Below, piece after piece: positions 8,566 to 17,292 of a stretch of 64,000 nucleotides of DNA. Origin of the DNA: UBA830 sp038146925 (GTDB lineage: Bacteria > Pseudomonadota > Alphaproteobacteria > MPNO01 > UBA830); the NCBI GenBank assembly GCA_038146925.1, contig JAYQSP010000011.1, forward strand, positions 248,001-312,000. The letters are read 5' to 3'. The first letter of the stretch is position 1. Every line of letters begins with the position of its first letter. A program made the position numbers and the translations under genes. Under the pieces are notes generated by a model, which worked only from the letters and a program-made list of their open reading frames with translations, did not search any database and was not told the DNA's origin.

Positions 8566-9087
8566 ATGAGCGCTTCCGATCCCTTCCAGATTCAGCAGTG
8601 GATTTCAGACAACGGCGACAAGCTGAAACCGCCGGTGGGCGGCGAAACCCTTTGGAAGGATTCGAACCTGATGATCACGATCGTCGGTGGCCCCAACAAG
8701 CGCACGGATTATCACATCGATGCGTTCGAGGAATTTTTCTATCAGATCAAGGGCGATATCGTTCTGCGTATCCAGGAAGACGGCAAGGCACGCGACGTCG
8801 AGGTCAAGGAGGGCGATGTGTTCCTGCTGCCGGCTTATGTGCCTCACGCGCCGATGCGCCCGGCCGGGACGGTCGGCCTGATCGCTGAAATCAAGCGCAC
8901 GAAAGACGACCCGCTCGACGGGTTCGCCTGGTTCTGCGAGAAATGCAATCACCAGCTGTTCCGCAAGGATGCCTATATCGAGGTGCTGGAACGCGACATG
9001 CCCCCGATCTTCGAGGCCTATTACGCGGATCCGGGCAACCAGACCTGCGACAGCTGCGGCCATGTAAATCCGGGGCGTCCGGAATAA
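8566..9087 (+). CDS. nbaC: 3-hydroxyanthranilate 3,4-dioxygenase
   Basis: A 173-residue cupin dioxygenase that opens 3-hydroxyanthranilate to 2-amino-3-carboxymuconate semialdehyde using oxygen and Fe(II). Catalytic iron ligands are His50, Glu56 and His94; substrate arginines Arg46 and Arg98 are present. The bacterial structural iron site is complete: Cys124, Cys127, Cys161 and Cys164 (CEKC and CDSC). Positions match the Cupriavidus enzyme with an offset of one. The ATG was chosen because AAAGGA precedes it and the length fits; an upstream in-frame extension overlaps the divergent LLM gene. No other kynurenine-pathway or nitrobenzoate genes are nearby. Confidence 0.93.
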   Translation: MSASDPFQIQQWISDNGDKLKPPVGGETLWKDSNLMITIVGGPNKRTDYHIDAFEEFFYQIKGDIVLRIQEDGKARDVEVKEGDVFLLPAYVPHAPMRPAGTVGLIAEIKRTKDDPLDGFAWFCEKCNHQLFRKDAYIEVLERDMPPIFEAYYADPGNQTCDSCGHVNPGRPE

Positions 9088-9110
9088 CGCACCACCCGAC
9101 TGGAGTTCCG

Positions 9111-9989
9111 ATGTTCGATTTTACCTTCGGCGATATCACCGTTACCCGCATCGTGGAGATGGAAATGCCCATGCTGGGCGCGACCACGTTTTTCCCCGAC
9201 TGGGACGAAGCGGCAATCGAACCGCATCGCGACTGGCTGGTGCCGCGACATTACGATCCGTTGTCCGGCAACGTGGTGATCAACATCCAGGCGTTTCTTG
9301 TGCGGACGCCGCGTCACACGATCCTGGTCGATACCTGCGTCGGCAATCACAAGCCGCGCAACCGCGAGATGTTCGACGATGCCGTCTTTCCCTGGATGGA
9401 GAACTTTCTCGCTCTCGGCGTGACGCCGGAAGATATCGACTATGTATTGTGCACTCACATGCATGTCGATCACGTCGGCTGGAACACGAAGCTGGAAGAC
9501 GGACGCTGGGTGCCGACGTTTCCGAATGCGAAGTACGTTTTCGCAAAAACCGAGCTCGATTTCTGGAAGCAGCAGTCCGAGCAGGACCGGATGACCCGCA
9601 CCGGCGACTACATCGTCGATAGCGTGGTTCCTATTCTGGAAGCCAAGCAGGAGGTGCTCGTCGACATGGATCATCAGCTCGACGACGGGCTGACTTTGCA
9701 GCCGTTGCCGGGCCATACGCCGGGGATGGTGGGATTGAATATCAACTCCGGCGGATCGGAGGCCGTTCTGTGCGGCGACATGATGCACCACATGATCCAG
9801 TGCCACATTCCGGACTGGAGCACCATCGCCTGCGCCGATATGGAAGCTGCACGGGTGACGCGGAAAGCGTTTCTCGACAGATATGCGGACACGGATGTGA
9901 CCATCGTGCCGTCGCATTTTCCGAACCCCACCGCGGGATTGATCGTGCCCCAGGGCGACGCCTTCGGTTTCCGCTATCTCGGTGAGTAG
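9111..9989 (+). CDS. MBL-fold metallo-hydrolase
   Basis: A 292-residue metallo-beta-lactamase-fold enzyme. The dinuclear zinc motif HxHxDH is THMHVDH (His116, His118, Asp120, His121), with LPGHTPG further on and GDMMHH supplying later ligands. The ATG at 9111 was chosen over an upstream in-frame extension because it lies 23 bases after the dioxygenase stop and has GGAG before it. Close spacing suggests co-expression with 3-hydroxyanthranilate dioxygenase; it could hydrolyse a lactone, ester or thioester product. Substrate unknown. Confidence 0.9.
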   Translation: MFDFTFGDITVTRIVEMEMPMLGATTFFPDWDEAAIEPHRDWLVPRHYDPLSGNVVINIQAFLVRTPRHTILVDTCVGNHKPRNREMFDDAVFPWMENFLALGVTPEDIDYVLCTHMHVDHVGWNTKLEDGRWVPTFPNAKYVFAKTELDFWKQQSEQDRMTRTGDYIVDSVVPILEAKQEVLVDMDHQLDDGLTLQPLPGHTPGMVGLNINSGGSEAVLCGDMMHHMIQCHIPDWSTIACADMEAARVTRKAFLDRYADTDVTIVPSHFPNPTAGLIVPQGDAFGFRYLGE

Positions 9990-10004
9990 TTAACCCCGGT
10001 TTAA
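9990..10004. promoter_or_regulatory. Candidate CtrA-binding site
   Basis: TTAA-CCCCGGT-TTAA matches the CtrA full-site pattern TTAA-N7-TTAA. It sits immediately after the MBL stop and about 70 bases before the candidate TTG start of the downstream methyltransferase-like gene. CtrA itself is not encoded in the window. Confidence 0.4.
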
Positions 10005-10171
10005 TCAAGTGAGATCATACTGTTAGCCCTTATACACGGCCGGAATACCGGCAGGCTAAGAGGATCGGTCATTGGCGGTCGCCGAGAAAAAATCCGACGA
10101 CGACAAGAAAGGCGCGCGGCGGCAAACATTCGCTGAAGAAACGCCTGCACGCGTGGTGGGAAGGCTACGAA

Positions 10172-11053
10172 TTGCCGCCGCTCCCGGCGGACGGGGAGGC
10201 GGCGAACGATTCCGCGCCCTCCGGTGGCGCCTCAGAGGGTGACGAGGCGCCCGCCGGAGAAGCGGTCAACGACGCGCCCGAATGGACCGAGGAACGTCAG
10301 AAACTGGTCGAAATCGTCTGGGGCGAGGGGTTTGCGGCGCCGGGTGGCGAGGAACGCGTCGTCGATCTGGCGCAGCCATTCGGTCTGACGTCTGAAAACA
10401 GCATGCTGGAGATCGGCTCCGGGCCCGGCGGCGGCGCGTGCGCGGTTTCCGAGAAAATAGGCGCCTATGTCGACGGGTTCGATCTGAACGGCGAAATGGC
10501 GAAGAAATCCCTCGAGATCGCTTTGCTGAAAGGCCTGGATTCCAAAACCAAGGTGAGGCAGTTCGACCCGGAGAAGCTCGATCTCAAGAAAGAATACTAT
10601 GACGGGGCGCTGATCCGCGAGACGCTGATGTCGATCGAGGACAAGGAAGCGCTCTTGGACATCGTCATGGACGCGCTGAAACCGGAAAAGCCCCTGGTCA
10701 TCGCGGAGATGTTTATCGAGGGGCGGGAACCGGCGGATCTCGCCAAATCATCGATCAACGGCGAATTCGGGGAGGTTTTTCCCTGCAACGTCGAGCGGAT
10801 CGAAAGCAAGATTATCGAGGCCGGCTTCAATATCCGTGTGAACAAGGACGAGACCGAGGCCTATGTCGCGATGGCGCGTGCCGCCTGGGCAGACGTCGCC
10901 GGACGTCTGGCGGACGAGAAACTCCAGGAAGAGCTGGCGGATGCGCTTTTGCGCGAAACCACCATGTGGGAACGCCGTATCGCCGCCTTCGAGGCGTTCG
11001 AGCTGAAAATGCAGCGGATCGTCGCCTTCAAACCGTCGGCCGAAATCGTTTAA
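10172..11053 (+). CDS. Class I SAM-dependent methyltransferase-like protein, N-terminus probably frameshifted
   Basis: 293 residues from a TTG at 10172. Motif I is MLEIGSGPGG and the Rossmann core continues to VIAEMFIEG; the C-terminal half is helical. The open frame extends upstream without a start and encodes a natural-looking SLKKRLHAWWEGYE. A better start, TTG at 10072 with AGAGGA seven bases before it, is in another frame and encodes AVAEKKSDDDKKG before that frame stops near 10240. A single extra base around 10115-10130 would explain both. The domain is clear; the methyl acceptor is unknown, and catalytic activity is not assured. Confidence 0.75.
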   Translation: MPPLPADGEAANDSAPSGGASEGDEAPAGEAVNDAPEWTEERQKLVEIVWGEGFAAPGGEERVVDLAQPFGLTSENSMLEIGSGPGGGACAVSEKIGAYVDGFDLNGEMAKKSLEIALLKGLDSKTKVRQFDPEKLDLKKEYYDGALIRETLMSIEDKEALLDIVMDALKPEKPLVIAEMFIEGREPADLAKSSINGEFGEVFPCNVERIESKIIEAGFNIRVNKDETEAYVAMARAAWADVAGRLADEKLQEELADALLRETTMWERRIAAFEAFELKMQRIVAFKPSAEIV

Positions 11054-11139
11054 ACCCGCCGTTGACAGGGCGATACCACCCCAGTATGTTCCGCCGCCAA
11101 TGGAAGTGAAATACCGCTGCAGCGGTAAAGGATAAGACC

Positions 11140-11265
11140 ATGAAAGTCGTCAATTCGCTCAAATCGGTCAAGAAGCGCGACCGTTTCTGCCGGGTTATTC
11201 GCCGGCGCGGCCGCACCTATGTGATCAACAAGCGCAACCCGCGGTTCAAGGCGCGCCAGGGCTGA
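11140..11265 (+). CDS. rpmJ: 50S ribosomal protein L36
   Basis: A 41-residue protein beginning MKVVNSLKSVKKRDRFC and ending NPRFKARQG, the alphaproteobacterial form of L36 that lacks the full zinc-binding Cys/His set (only one Cys is present). It belongs to the 50S subunit. The ATG follows GGTAAAGGATAAGACC and a strong terminator follows the stop, so the gene is probably monocistronic, as is usual for rpmJ in this class. Confidence 0.95.
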   Translation: MKVVNSLKSVKKRDRFCRVIRRRGRTYVINKRNPRFKARQG

Positions 11266-11292
11266 TCCCCGGTTCACGCAGAACGCAGACAG

Positions 11293-11316
11293 ACCGCGCC
11301 TTTCGGCGCGGTTTTC
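11293..11316 (+). terminator. Rho-independent terminator after rpmJ
   Basis: ACCGCGCC pairs perfectly with GGCGCGGT around a TTTC loop, followed by a short T run. Confidence 0.88.
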
Positions 11317-11364
11317 GTTTGTAGACCGCTTGGGTAGACTGGGCATCGAAACCACTGGACCCGA

Positions 11365-12858
11365 ATGCCAATGCGCATGCCCGACCCAGATCAAGACGTC
11401 CTGTCCCGGCGGGCGGAGATCATCGCCGCGCTGCGCCGGATCGTGCCGGGCGAAGGCGTCATCGCCGAGGAAGAAGAGCTCCGCGCCTATGAATGCGACG
11501 GGCTGACCGCGTACCGGCAGTTGCCGATGATCGTCGTCCTGCCCGAAACCACGGCGCAGGTCTCGGAAATTCTCAAATACTGTCACGGCGGAGGTATCAA
11601 GATCGTCCCGCGCGGGGCGGGCACGTCTCTGTCCGGCGGGGCGTTGCCGCTGGAAGACGGCATCACGCTCGGCCTCGGCAAGTTCAACCGCATTCTCGAC
11701 ATAGATTACGACAACCGCTGCGTGACCGCGCAGCCCGGGGTGACCAATCTTGCGATTACCACCGCTGTCGCCGGCGACGGTTTCTATTACGCACCGGATC
11801 CGTCAAGTCAGATCGCCTGTTCCATCGGCGGCAATGTCGCGGAAAATTCAGGCGGCGTGCACTGTCTCAAATACGGGCTGACGGCGAACAATCTGCTGGG
11901 CGTCGAAATGGTGTTGATGGATGGCGAGGTCGTGCGCCTCGGCGGTAAGCATCTCGATTCCGGCGGCTATGATCTGCTGGGCATCGTTACCGGGTCGGAA
12001 GGTCTGCTCGGTGTCATCACCGAAGTGACGGTTCGTATCCTGCGCAGCCCGTCGACGGCCCGCGCGTTACTGATCGGTTTTCCGTCCAGCGAAAGTGCGG
12101 GCGACTGCGTGGCTGCAATCATCGGCGCCGGCATCATCCCCGGGGGCATGGAAATGATGGACAAACCGGCCATCCATGCGGCGGAAGCCTTCGTCAATGC
12201 GGGCTACCCAATGGATGCCGAGGCACTGCTGATCGTAGAGCTGGACGGTCCGGCGGTGGAAGTCGACGAACTGATCGGACGGGTCGAGACGATTGCCCGG
12301 GAAAACGGTGCGCAGTCGGTGCGGGTCAGCACCAACGAAGACGAACGCAATAATTTCTGGGCCGGGCGCAAGGCGGCGTTTCCGGCGGTCGGTCGCATTT
12401 CGCCGGATTATTACTGCATGGACGGAACCATACCGCGTCATCGGCTGTCGGAGGTGCTGACGCGCATGACCGAGCTGTCAGGTCAGTACGGATTGCGGGT
12501 TGCGAATGTGTTTCACGCCGGCGACGGGAACCTGCACCCGTTGATCCTGTACGATGCGAATACCCCCGGCGAGCTCGAAAAAGCCGAGGAATTCGGCGCC
12601 GATATCCTGAAGCTCTGCGTCGAGGTCGGCGGTGTGCTGACCGGCGAGCATGGCGTCGGCGTCGAAAAGCGCGATCTGATGGGCGAGATGTTCACCGAGA
12701 TCGATCTGAACCAGCAGCAGCGCGTGAAATGCGCTTTCGATCCGACGCAGCAGCTCAATCCCGGCAAGGTTTTTCCGACCCTGCACCGCTGTGCCGAGCT
12801 GGGCCGCGTGCATATTCGCAGCGGCCAGACCCGCTTTCCCGATATCCCCAGATTCTGA
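11365..12858 (+). CDS. glcD: Glycolate oxidase subunit GlcD (FAD-linked)
   Basis: A 497-residue FAD-linked oxidase of the PCMH type. The FAD-binding core shows VPRGAGTSLSGGALP and GGNVAENSGGVHCLKYG; the C-terminal cap carries NVFHAGDGNLHP and GVLTGEHGVGVEKRDLM, typical of GlcD and D-lactate dehydrogenases. With GlcE and GlcF it oxidises glycolate to glyoxylate and passes electrons to quinone. First gene of the tightly packed glcD-glcE-glcF-TPR operon, eight bases before glcE. Starts at 11365 or 11371 (both ATG) are equivalent in practice. Confidence 0.95.
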   Translation: MPMRMPDPDQDVLSRRAEIIAALRRIVPGEGVIAEEEELRAYECDGLTAYRQLPMIVVLPETTAQVSEILKYCHGGGIKIVPRGAGTSLSGGALPLEDGITLGLGKFNRILDIDYDNRCVTAQPGVTNLAITTAVAGDGFYYAPDPSSQIACSIGGNVAENSGGVHCLKYGLTANNLLGVEMVLMDGEVVRLGGKHLDSGGYDLLGIVTGSEGLLGVITEVTVRILRSPSTARALLIGFPSSESAGDCVAAIIGAGIIPGGMEMMDKPAIHAAEAFVNAGYPMDAEALLIVELDGPAVEVDELIGRVETIARENGAQSVRVSTNEDERNNFWAGRKAAFPAVGRISPDYYCMDGTIPRHRLSEVLTRMTELSGQYGLRVANVFHAGDGNLHPLILYDANTPGELEKAEEFGADILKLCVEVGGVLTGEHGVGVEKRDLMGEMFTEIDLNQQQRVKCAFDPTQQLNPGKVFPTLHRCAELGRVHIRSGQTRFPDIPRF

Positions 12859-12866
12859 CGGCGGAA

Positions 12867-14093
12867 ATGGCGGAGAAATTCACCCCCGGGACGGCTGAAG
12901 AAACCCGTGCGATCGTTGCCGACGCGCTGGCGGCCGAGACCCCGCTCGCGATCGAGGGCGGAGGCACCCGGCAGCTGATCGGTCGTCCGCTGGAAACCCA
13001 ATACTCTCTCAGCACATCCGCGCTCGCCGGCGTCAGTCTTTACGAACCGGAGGAACTGGTGCTGCGCGCCGGGCCGGGTACGCCCATGTCCCAGATCAGG
13101 ATGCAGCTGGATCAACACGGCCAGATGCTGGCCTTCGAGCCGCCCGATTACGGGCCGTTGATCGGCGCGGATGCGGACACGGGTACTCTTGGCGGCATCA
13201 TCGCAGGCAATCTTGCGGGCCCCCGACGCATCAAGGCGGGCGCCGCCCGCGATCATTTTCTCGGGGTGGATGCCGTATCGGGACGGGGCGAACTGTTCAA
13301 ATCCGGCGGCCGCGTGGTCAAAAACGTCACCGGTTACGATCTGTGCAAGCTGTTGGCAGGTTCGTGGGGCACGCTCGGCGTGATGACCGACATTACGGTC
13401 AAGGTTTTGCCCGCACCGGAAAAGACACGGACGGTTCTGGTGGCTTGCGAAGAGCCGTCCGAGGCCGTGGCGGCCATGACCGCCGCACTGTCGAGTCCGC
13501 ATGACGTATCGGCCGCTGCGTGGCTTCCCCGGACTGTCGCCGCACAGTCGTCGGTATCCTACGTGGCCGGAGCGGGGACACCGCTTGCAGCGCTCCGTGT
13601 CGAGGGGATCGGCACGTCGGTCGACGCGCGCTGCGCATCGCTGCGCGATGAACTGGCGGCGTTTGGAAATGTCGAGGAACTGCATTCGCACAATTCGATG
13701 ACCTTCTGGGAGGAAATCCGGGACGTGCGCGCCTTTGCCGATGACGGTGGCGATACTTCCCTGTGGCGCATATCCGTTCCACCTGCGGACGCCGCCCGAC
13801 TGCTGGACAGGCTGCACACCGGCATCGAGATGGAAGCGTTTATGGACTGGGGCGGCGGGTTGATCTGGGCGCGGGTGGCCCGCATGGAGGATGCCGGCTC
13901 GTACGTCATTCGACGCACGATGGGCGCCGCCGGCGGGCACGCGACCCTGATCCGCGGCAACCTGCATCAGCGAACCCGGGAACCGGTCTTCCATCCTGAA
14001 CCCGCACCGGTCGCGCGCCTGACCCGGAACATCAAGGAAGCGTTCGATCCGAAGGGGATTCTGAATCCCGGCCGGATGTACGCGGGCGTCTGA
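12867..14093 (+). CDS. glcE: Glycolate oxidase subunit GlcE (FAD-binding)
   Basis: A 408-residue partner of GlcD. PCMH-type FAD-binding elements are AIEGGGTR, GTLGGIIAGNLAGPRR and VKNVTGYDLCKLLAGS. The ATG at 12867 lies eight bases after the glcD stop and gives the usual GlcE length; the open frame further upstream overlaps glcD and is ignored. The C-terminal region (RLTRNIKEAFDPKGILNPGRM) matches the oxidase family ending. It forms the glycolate-oxidising complex with GlcD and GlcF. Confidence 0.94.
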   Translation: MAEKFTPGTAEETRAIVADALAAETPLAIEGGGTRQLIGRPLETQYSLSTSALAGVSLYEPEELVLRAGPGTPMSQIRMQLDQHGQMLAFEPPDYGPLIGADADTGTLGGIIAGNLAGPRRIKAGAARDHFLGVDAVSGRGELFKSGGRVVKNVTGYDLCKLLAGSWGTLGVMTDITVKVLPAPEKTRTVLVACEEPSEAVAAMTAALSSPHDVSAAAWLPRTVAAQSSVSYVAGAGTPLAALRVEGIGTSVDARCASLRDELAAFGNVEELHSHNSMTFWEEIRDVRAFADDGGDTSLWRISVPPADAARLLDRLHTGIEMEAFMDWGGGLIWARVARMEDAGSYVIRRTMGAAGGHATLIRGNLHQRTREPVFHPEPAPVARLTRNIKEAFDPKGILNPGRMYAGV

Positions 14094-14096
14094 TAG

Positions 14097-15401
14097 ATGC
14101 AGACCAATTTTTCCCTCGCCCAGCTTGCGGACGCAGATGTCGCGGAATCCGAGAAGATTCTGCGCAACTGCGTACATTGCGGATTCTGCACTGCGACCTG
14201 TCCGACATTCGTGCTGCTCGGCGACGAGCTCGACAGCCCGCGCGGCCGTATCTACCTGATCAAGGACATGCTGGAAGGCGGCAGGTCGGCCAGCGATAAG
14301 GTCGTGAAACACGTCGACCGCTGTCTGTCCTGTCTGTCCTGCATGACGACCTGCCCGTCCGGCGTGAATTACATGCACCTCGTCGATCATGCGCGCACCC
14401 ATATCGAACGGACCTATAAACGTCCTGCGTTCGACCGCGCGGTTCGCGCGATGCTGGCCGCGGTGATGCCTTACCCGCGCCGGTTCCGCGCCCTGCTGCA
14501 GCTGGCGAAGCCGGGAAAGATGTTTGCCGGGCTGATGCCGGGGCGCCTGCGGGCGATGCTGGCGCTGGCGCCGTCGACGCCGTTGTCCCGACCGTTGGCG
14601 ACGGGCCGTATCGTCTGGCCGGCGGAAGGAGAGCGGCGCAAACGCGTCATCCTTATGCAGGGTTGTGTGCAGCAGGTGCTTGCCGGGCGGATAAACGACG
14701 CCACCGTGCGGCTGCTGACCCGTCTGGGCTGCGAGGTGATCGTCGCCGACGGCTCGGGCTGCTGTGGGGCGCTGACCCATCATCTCGGGCGCGAACATGA
14801 GGCACATGCAGCCGTGAAAGCGAATGTGGATGCCTGGACGGCTGAAATCGCAGCGGCGGAGTCAGATGGCGGAATCGATGCCGTGGTGGTGAACGCTTCC
14901 GGCTGCGGCACGACCGTGAAGGATTACGGCTTCATGCTGCGGAGCGTCGGCGCCTACGCGGACCGGGCCGTCGCCATCAGCGCCCTGACCCGCGATATAT
15001 CGGAATTTCTTGCGGAGTTCGACGACTTGCCCTTCACCGACGTGCCTCTCGACCGTGTGACCTATCACAGCGCCTGTTCGCTGCAGCACGGCCAGAAAGT
15101 AATCGCCGCGCCGAAGGACCTGCTGCGGGCGGCGGGGTTCGACGTGTCCGAACCCGCGGAGTCCCATCTCTGCTGCGGTTCCGCCGGAACGTACAACATG
15201 ATGCAGCCGGATATTGCCAGCCGGTTGCGCGACCGCAAGGCGGACAACATTTCCCGCACCCGGCCCGATGTGGTCGCCACCGGAAATATCGGATGTATGA
15301 TGCAGTTGCAGGATGCGGTCGACGCGCCGGTCGTGCATACGGTGGAACTACTGGACTGGGCGACGGGAGGACCCGCGCCCGGGGGACTTGACGGCAGATG
15401 A
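14097..15401 (+). CDS. glcF: Glycolate oxidase iron-sulfur subunit GlcF
   Basis: A 434-residue protein with two N-terminal [4Fe-4S] motifs, Cys25-28-31-35 (CVHCGFCTATCP) and Cys76-79-82-86 (CLSCLSCMTTCP), then two CCG domains whose signatures GSGCCGALTHHLG and SHLCCGSAGTYN are visible. It carries electrons from the GlcD/GlcE flavins to the membrane quinone pool. Starts three bases after the glcE stop; its TGA overlaps the next ATG. Confidence 0.95.
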   Translation: MQTNFSLAQLADADVAESEKILRNCVHCGFCTATCPTFVLLGDELDSPRGRIYLIKDMLEGGRSASDKVVKHVDRCLSCLSCMTTCPSGVNYMHLVDHARTHIERTYKRPAFDRAVRAMLAAVMPYPRRFRALLQLAKPGKMFAGLMPGRLRAMLALAPSTPLSRPLATGRIVWPAEGERRKRVILMQGCVQQVLAGRINDATVRLLTRLGCEVIVADGSGCCGALTHHLGREHEAHAAVKANVDAWTAEIAAAESDGGIDAVVVNASGCGTTVKDYGFMLRSVGAYADRAVAISALTRDISEFLAEFDDLPFTDVPLDRVTYHSACSLQHGQKVIAAPKDLLRAAGFDVSEPAESHLCCGSAGTYNMMQPDIASRLRDRKADNISRTRPDVVATGNIGCMMQLQDAVDAPVVHTVELLDWATGGPAPGGLDGR

Positions 15402-15952
15402 CGAACTTTTTGCACTGGATCGCGACGGCGGCGACGCTGACATTTTCGGTTCCGATCCAGGCCGGCCAGAACGATGCCCGATTGCCGGTTCTCTTCGATC
15501 AGCTGAAAGAGGCCGAGACGCCCGAAGACGCGATGCCGGTCGAAGAGGCGATCTGGCGGGTGTGGCTGCTGTCCGGCAACGGCAGCGTCGATGCCCATAT
15601 CCTGCGAGGATTGCAGGCCATGACCGATGGGCGGAACGAAGAGGCACTGGCCGCATTCACGAAGGCAACAGACACCCAGCCCGACTTCGCAGAGGCGTGG
15701 AACAAGCGGGCGACGGCGAATTACCTCCTTGGCCGGTACGAGGCGTCCGTTCTGGATATCCAGAAAACCCTGGAACTGGAACCGAGACATTTCGGTGCAT
15801 TGTCGGGGCTTGGACTGATCAACCTCGCCCTCGGTCGGGAGCGCGAAGCGCTGAAGGCGTTCGAAGCGGCCCGGCAGATCCATCCGTTTCTGCCCGGGTC
15901 CGAGACCCATGTCCGGGAACTGCGCGAAAAGATCCGCGGCAGGGGTATTTAG
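15398..15952 (+). CDS. Periplasmic TPR protein
   Basis: 184 residues. The start overlaps the glcF stop as ATGA, indicating translational coupling. Residues 1-22 look like a signal peptide ending near IQAGQ. Three tetratricopeptide units follow from about residue 65 (ILRGLQAMTDGRNEEALAAF, AEAWNKRATANYLLGRYEAS, FGALSGLGLINLALGREREA). It probably acts as a protein-interaction module; a link to glycolate oxidase is suggested only by the operon. Confidence 0.88.
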   Translation: MTNFLHWIATAATLTFSVPIQAGQNDARLPVLFDQLKEAETPEDAMPVEEAIWRVWLLSGNGSVDAHILRGLQAMTDGRNEEALAAFTKATDTQPDFAEAWNKRATANYLLGRYEASVLDIQKTLELEPRHFGALSGLGLINLALGREREALKAFEAARQIHPFLPGSETHVRELREKIRGRGI

Positions 15953-15979
15953 GGATTCCCCCGCCTTTCAGGTGACGGG

Positions 15980-17092
15980 TTACGCGGTCGGCGGGAGCAG
16001 GGATTTGATTTTACGTCCCGGCAAAATCAGCAGGGCCTTTTTGCGGATGGCCGTCCATCCCAACCCGAGCACGAGCATTAAAACTCCGAGGATAAAGGCA
16101 GTAGCTGAGATCTCCTGATCGGCAAGATGAGGACTGGTCGAAATCAGGTTCGATATCGTGGCGGCGAGGTAGATCAGACCGGATACGAGCAGCGCCCGCC
16201 GGTCGATGAAAAGCGCGATAAGCGCGAGAACCGACATCGTTCCCAGCACCAGTGCAGTGTCGGGAACACGGAACATTTCGCCCGCCAGCAGGGCGTGGAC
16301 AAGCATGGGTGCCGCAAACAGGTGCAGCCAGAACGCGCATTCGGAAAACCGGGTGATCCGAAGACGATCATTGATGTCGAACCACATGGCGCCGGCGAAT
16401 ACGGCGAGCCCCCACAACCCGAAAACCATGCGTCCGTGATCAAGAAACCAGGCCGAGCCCATGGCTTCGCGGACGAGAAGAATGGACAGACCGACCATGG
16501 AGCCCGCGATCAGTAACAGGGCAAACGGAAGCCTGTACCGCCAATAGAAGACGGCCACGCCGGTCAGCGACCCTGCAATGGTTGCGCTGACGATCACCGT
16601 AACGGCTTCTTCTGCCGACAGATAAGGTGACCGGCCCAAGAATTTCGCGGCAACAAGCCCGAACAGAAAGCCCCACCATCCTGCGAAACATATCGATATC
16701 ACCAGACTTGAAAGTGGGAGCCGATAGCGGCGGGTGATGATCTCCGCGAGCCCGAATCCGATCGCGCAAAGGATTGCCGCCAGCAGAATCCCCCATGCGG
16801 AGATTTCGCCAAACGTCCGGTGGTTGCCGACACCGAAGATCAGGTCCATGAAACGGGACATGAGGGTGATCGATACACCTGTCGCGAAAATAACGACGCC
16901 GATCGCGATGAACACGTCCCGAAACCCCCGGAGCAGCCGGAATGGCTCATCCCGGATATCCTGGGAAAAATCCAGCCGGGAATCGTCTTTCGCCAGATCG
17001 CGCGTCGACAGGTCTCGGAGCCGAAGGGCTTGTTCGCGCGTGATGATGCCCTCGGCGACGGCGGTGTCCAGGTCCAGTCGATCGACGATCAA
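15980..17092 (-). CDS. Polytopic membrane protein of unknown function
   Basis: About 370 residues with a soluble N-terminus (roughly 60 residues, LDTAVAEGIITREQALRLRDL) and about ten hydrophobic segments (for example VFIAIGVVIFATGVSITLM and AWGILLAAILCAIGFGLAEI). The layout, a short helical domain followed by many membrane spans, resembles DUF2157-type proteins, but I do not recognise a specific family. TTG at 17092 was chosen because GGAG lies seven bases before it; the frame stays open to another TTG at 17161. Divergent from the PEP-CTERM gene. Confidence 0.75.
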   Translation of the reverse strand: MIVDRLDLDTAVAEGIITREQALRLRDLSTRDLAKDDSRLDFSQDIRDEPFRLLRGFRDVFIAIGVVIFATGVSITLMSRFMDLIFGVGNHRTFGEISAWGILLAAILCAIGFGLAEIITRRYRLPLSSLVISICFAGWWGFLFGLVAAKFLGRSPYLSAEEAVTVIVSATIAGSLTGVAVFYWRYRLPFALLLIAGSMVGLSILLVREAMGSAWFLDHGRMVFGLWGLAVFAGAMWFDINDRLRITRFSECAFWLHLFAAPMLVHALLAGEMFRVPDTALVLGTMSVLALIALFIDRRALLVSGLIYLAATISNLISTSPHLADQEISATAFILGVLMLVLGLGWTAIRKKALLILPGRKIKSLLPPTA

Positions 17093-17244
17093 GGCTGTGC
17101 TCCACAGGGAAAGGGTCGCCGGGTCACGATAACATGGTCCCGATTCTTCTTCCGGTCCCAAGTTGCTGTCGGAAAAACTTACAATTCGGGGAAGGTTCTT
17201 GTTCGTGTCACCGTTAAGTTACTGTTTTAAAAAGGCATTATAAA

Positions 17245-17261
17245 CTGGCACGAAGATTGCT
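17245..17261 (+). promoter_or_regulatory. Sigma-54 (RpoN) promoter for PEP-CTERM gene
   Basis: CTGGCACGAAGATTGCT matches the -24/-12 consensus TGGCAC-N5-TTGCW at every consensus position. A start of transcription near 17272 would leave a leader of about 20 bases before the ATG at 17293. RpoN together with the PrsK/PrsR two-component system is known to control PEP-CTERM genes in exosortase-bearing bacteria. Confidence 0.82.
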
Positions 17262-17292
17262 AGGTGATTCTCATTCCGAGTAGGTGAGTGTC

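Noticed and set aside
12513..14807. Very long minus-strand open frame (764 codons) opposite glcE and glcF
   Set aside because: It is antisense to strongly conserved glcDEF genes, has an arginine/glycine-rich shadow composition and no recognisable domain; it arises from high GC codon use.
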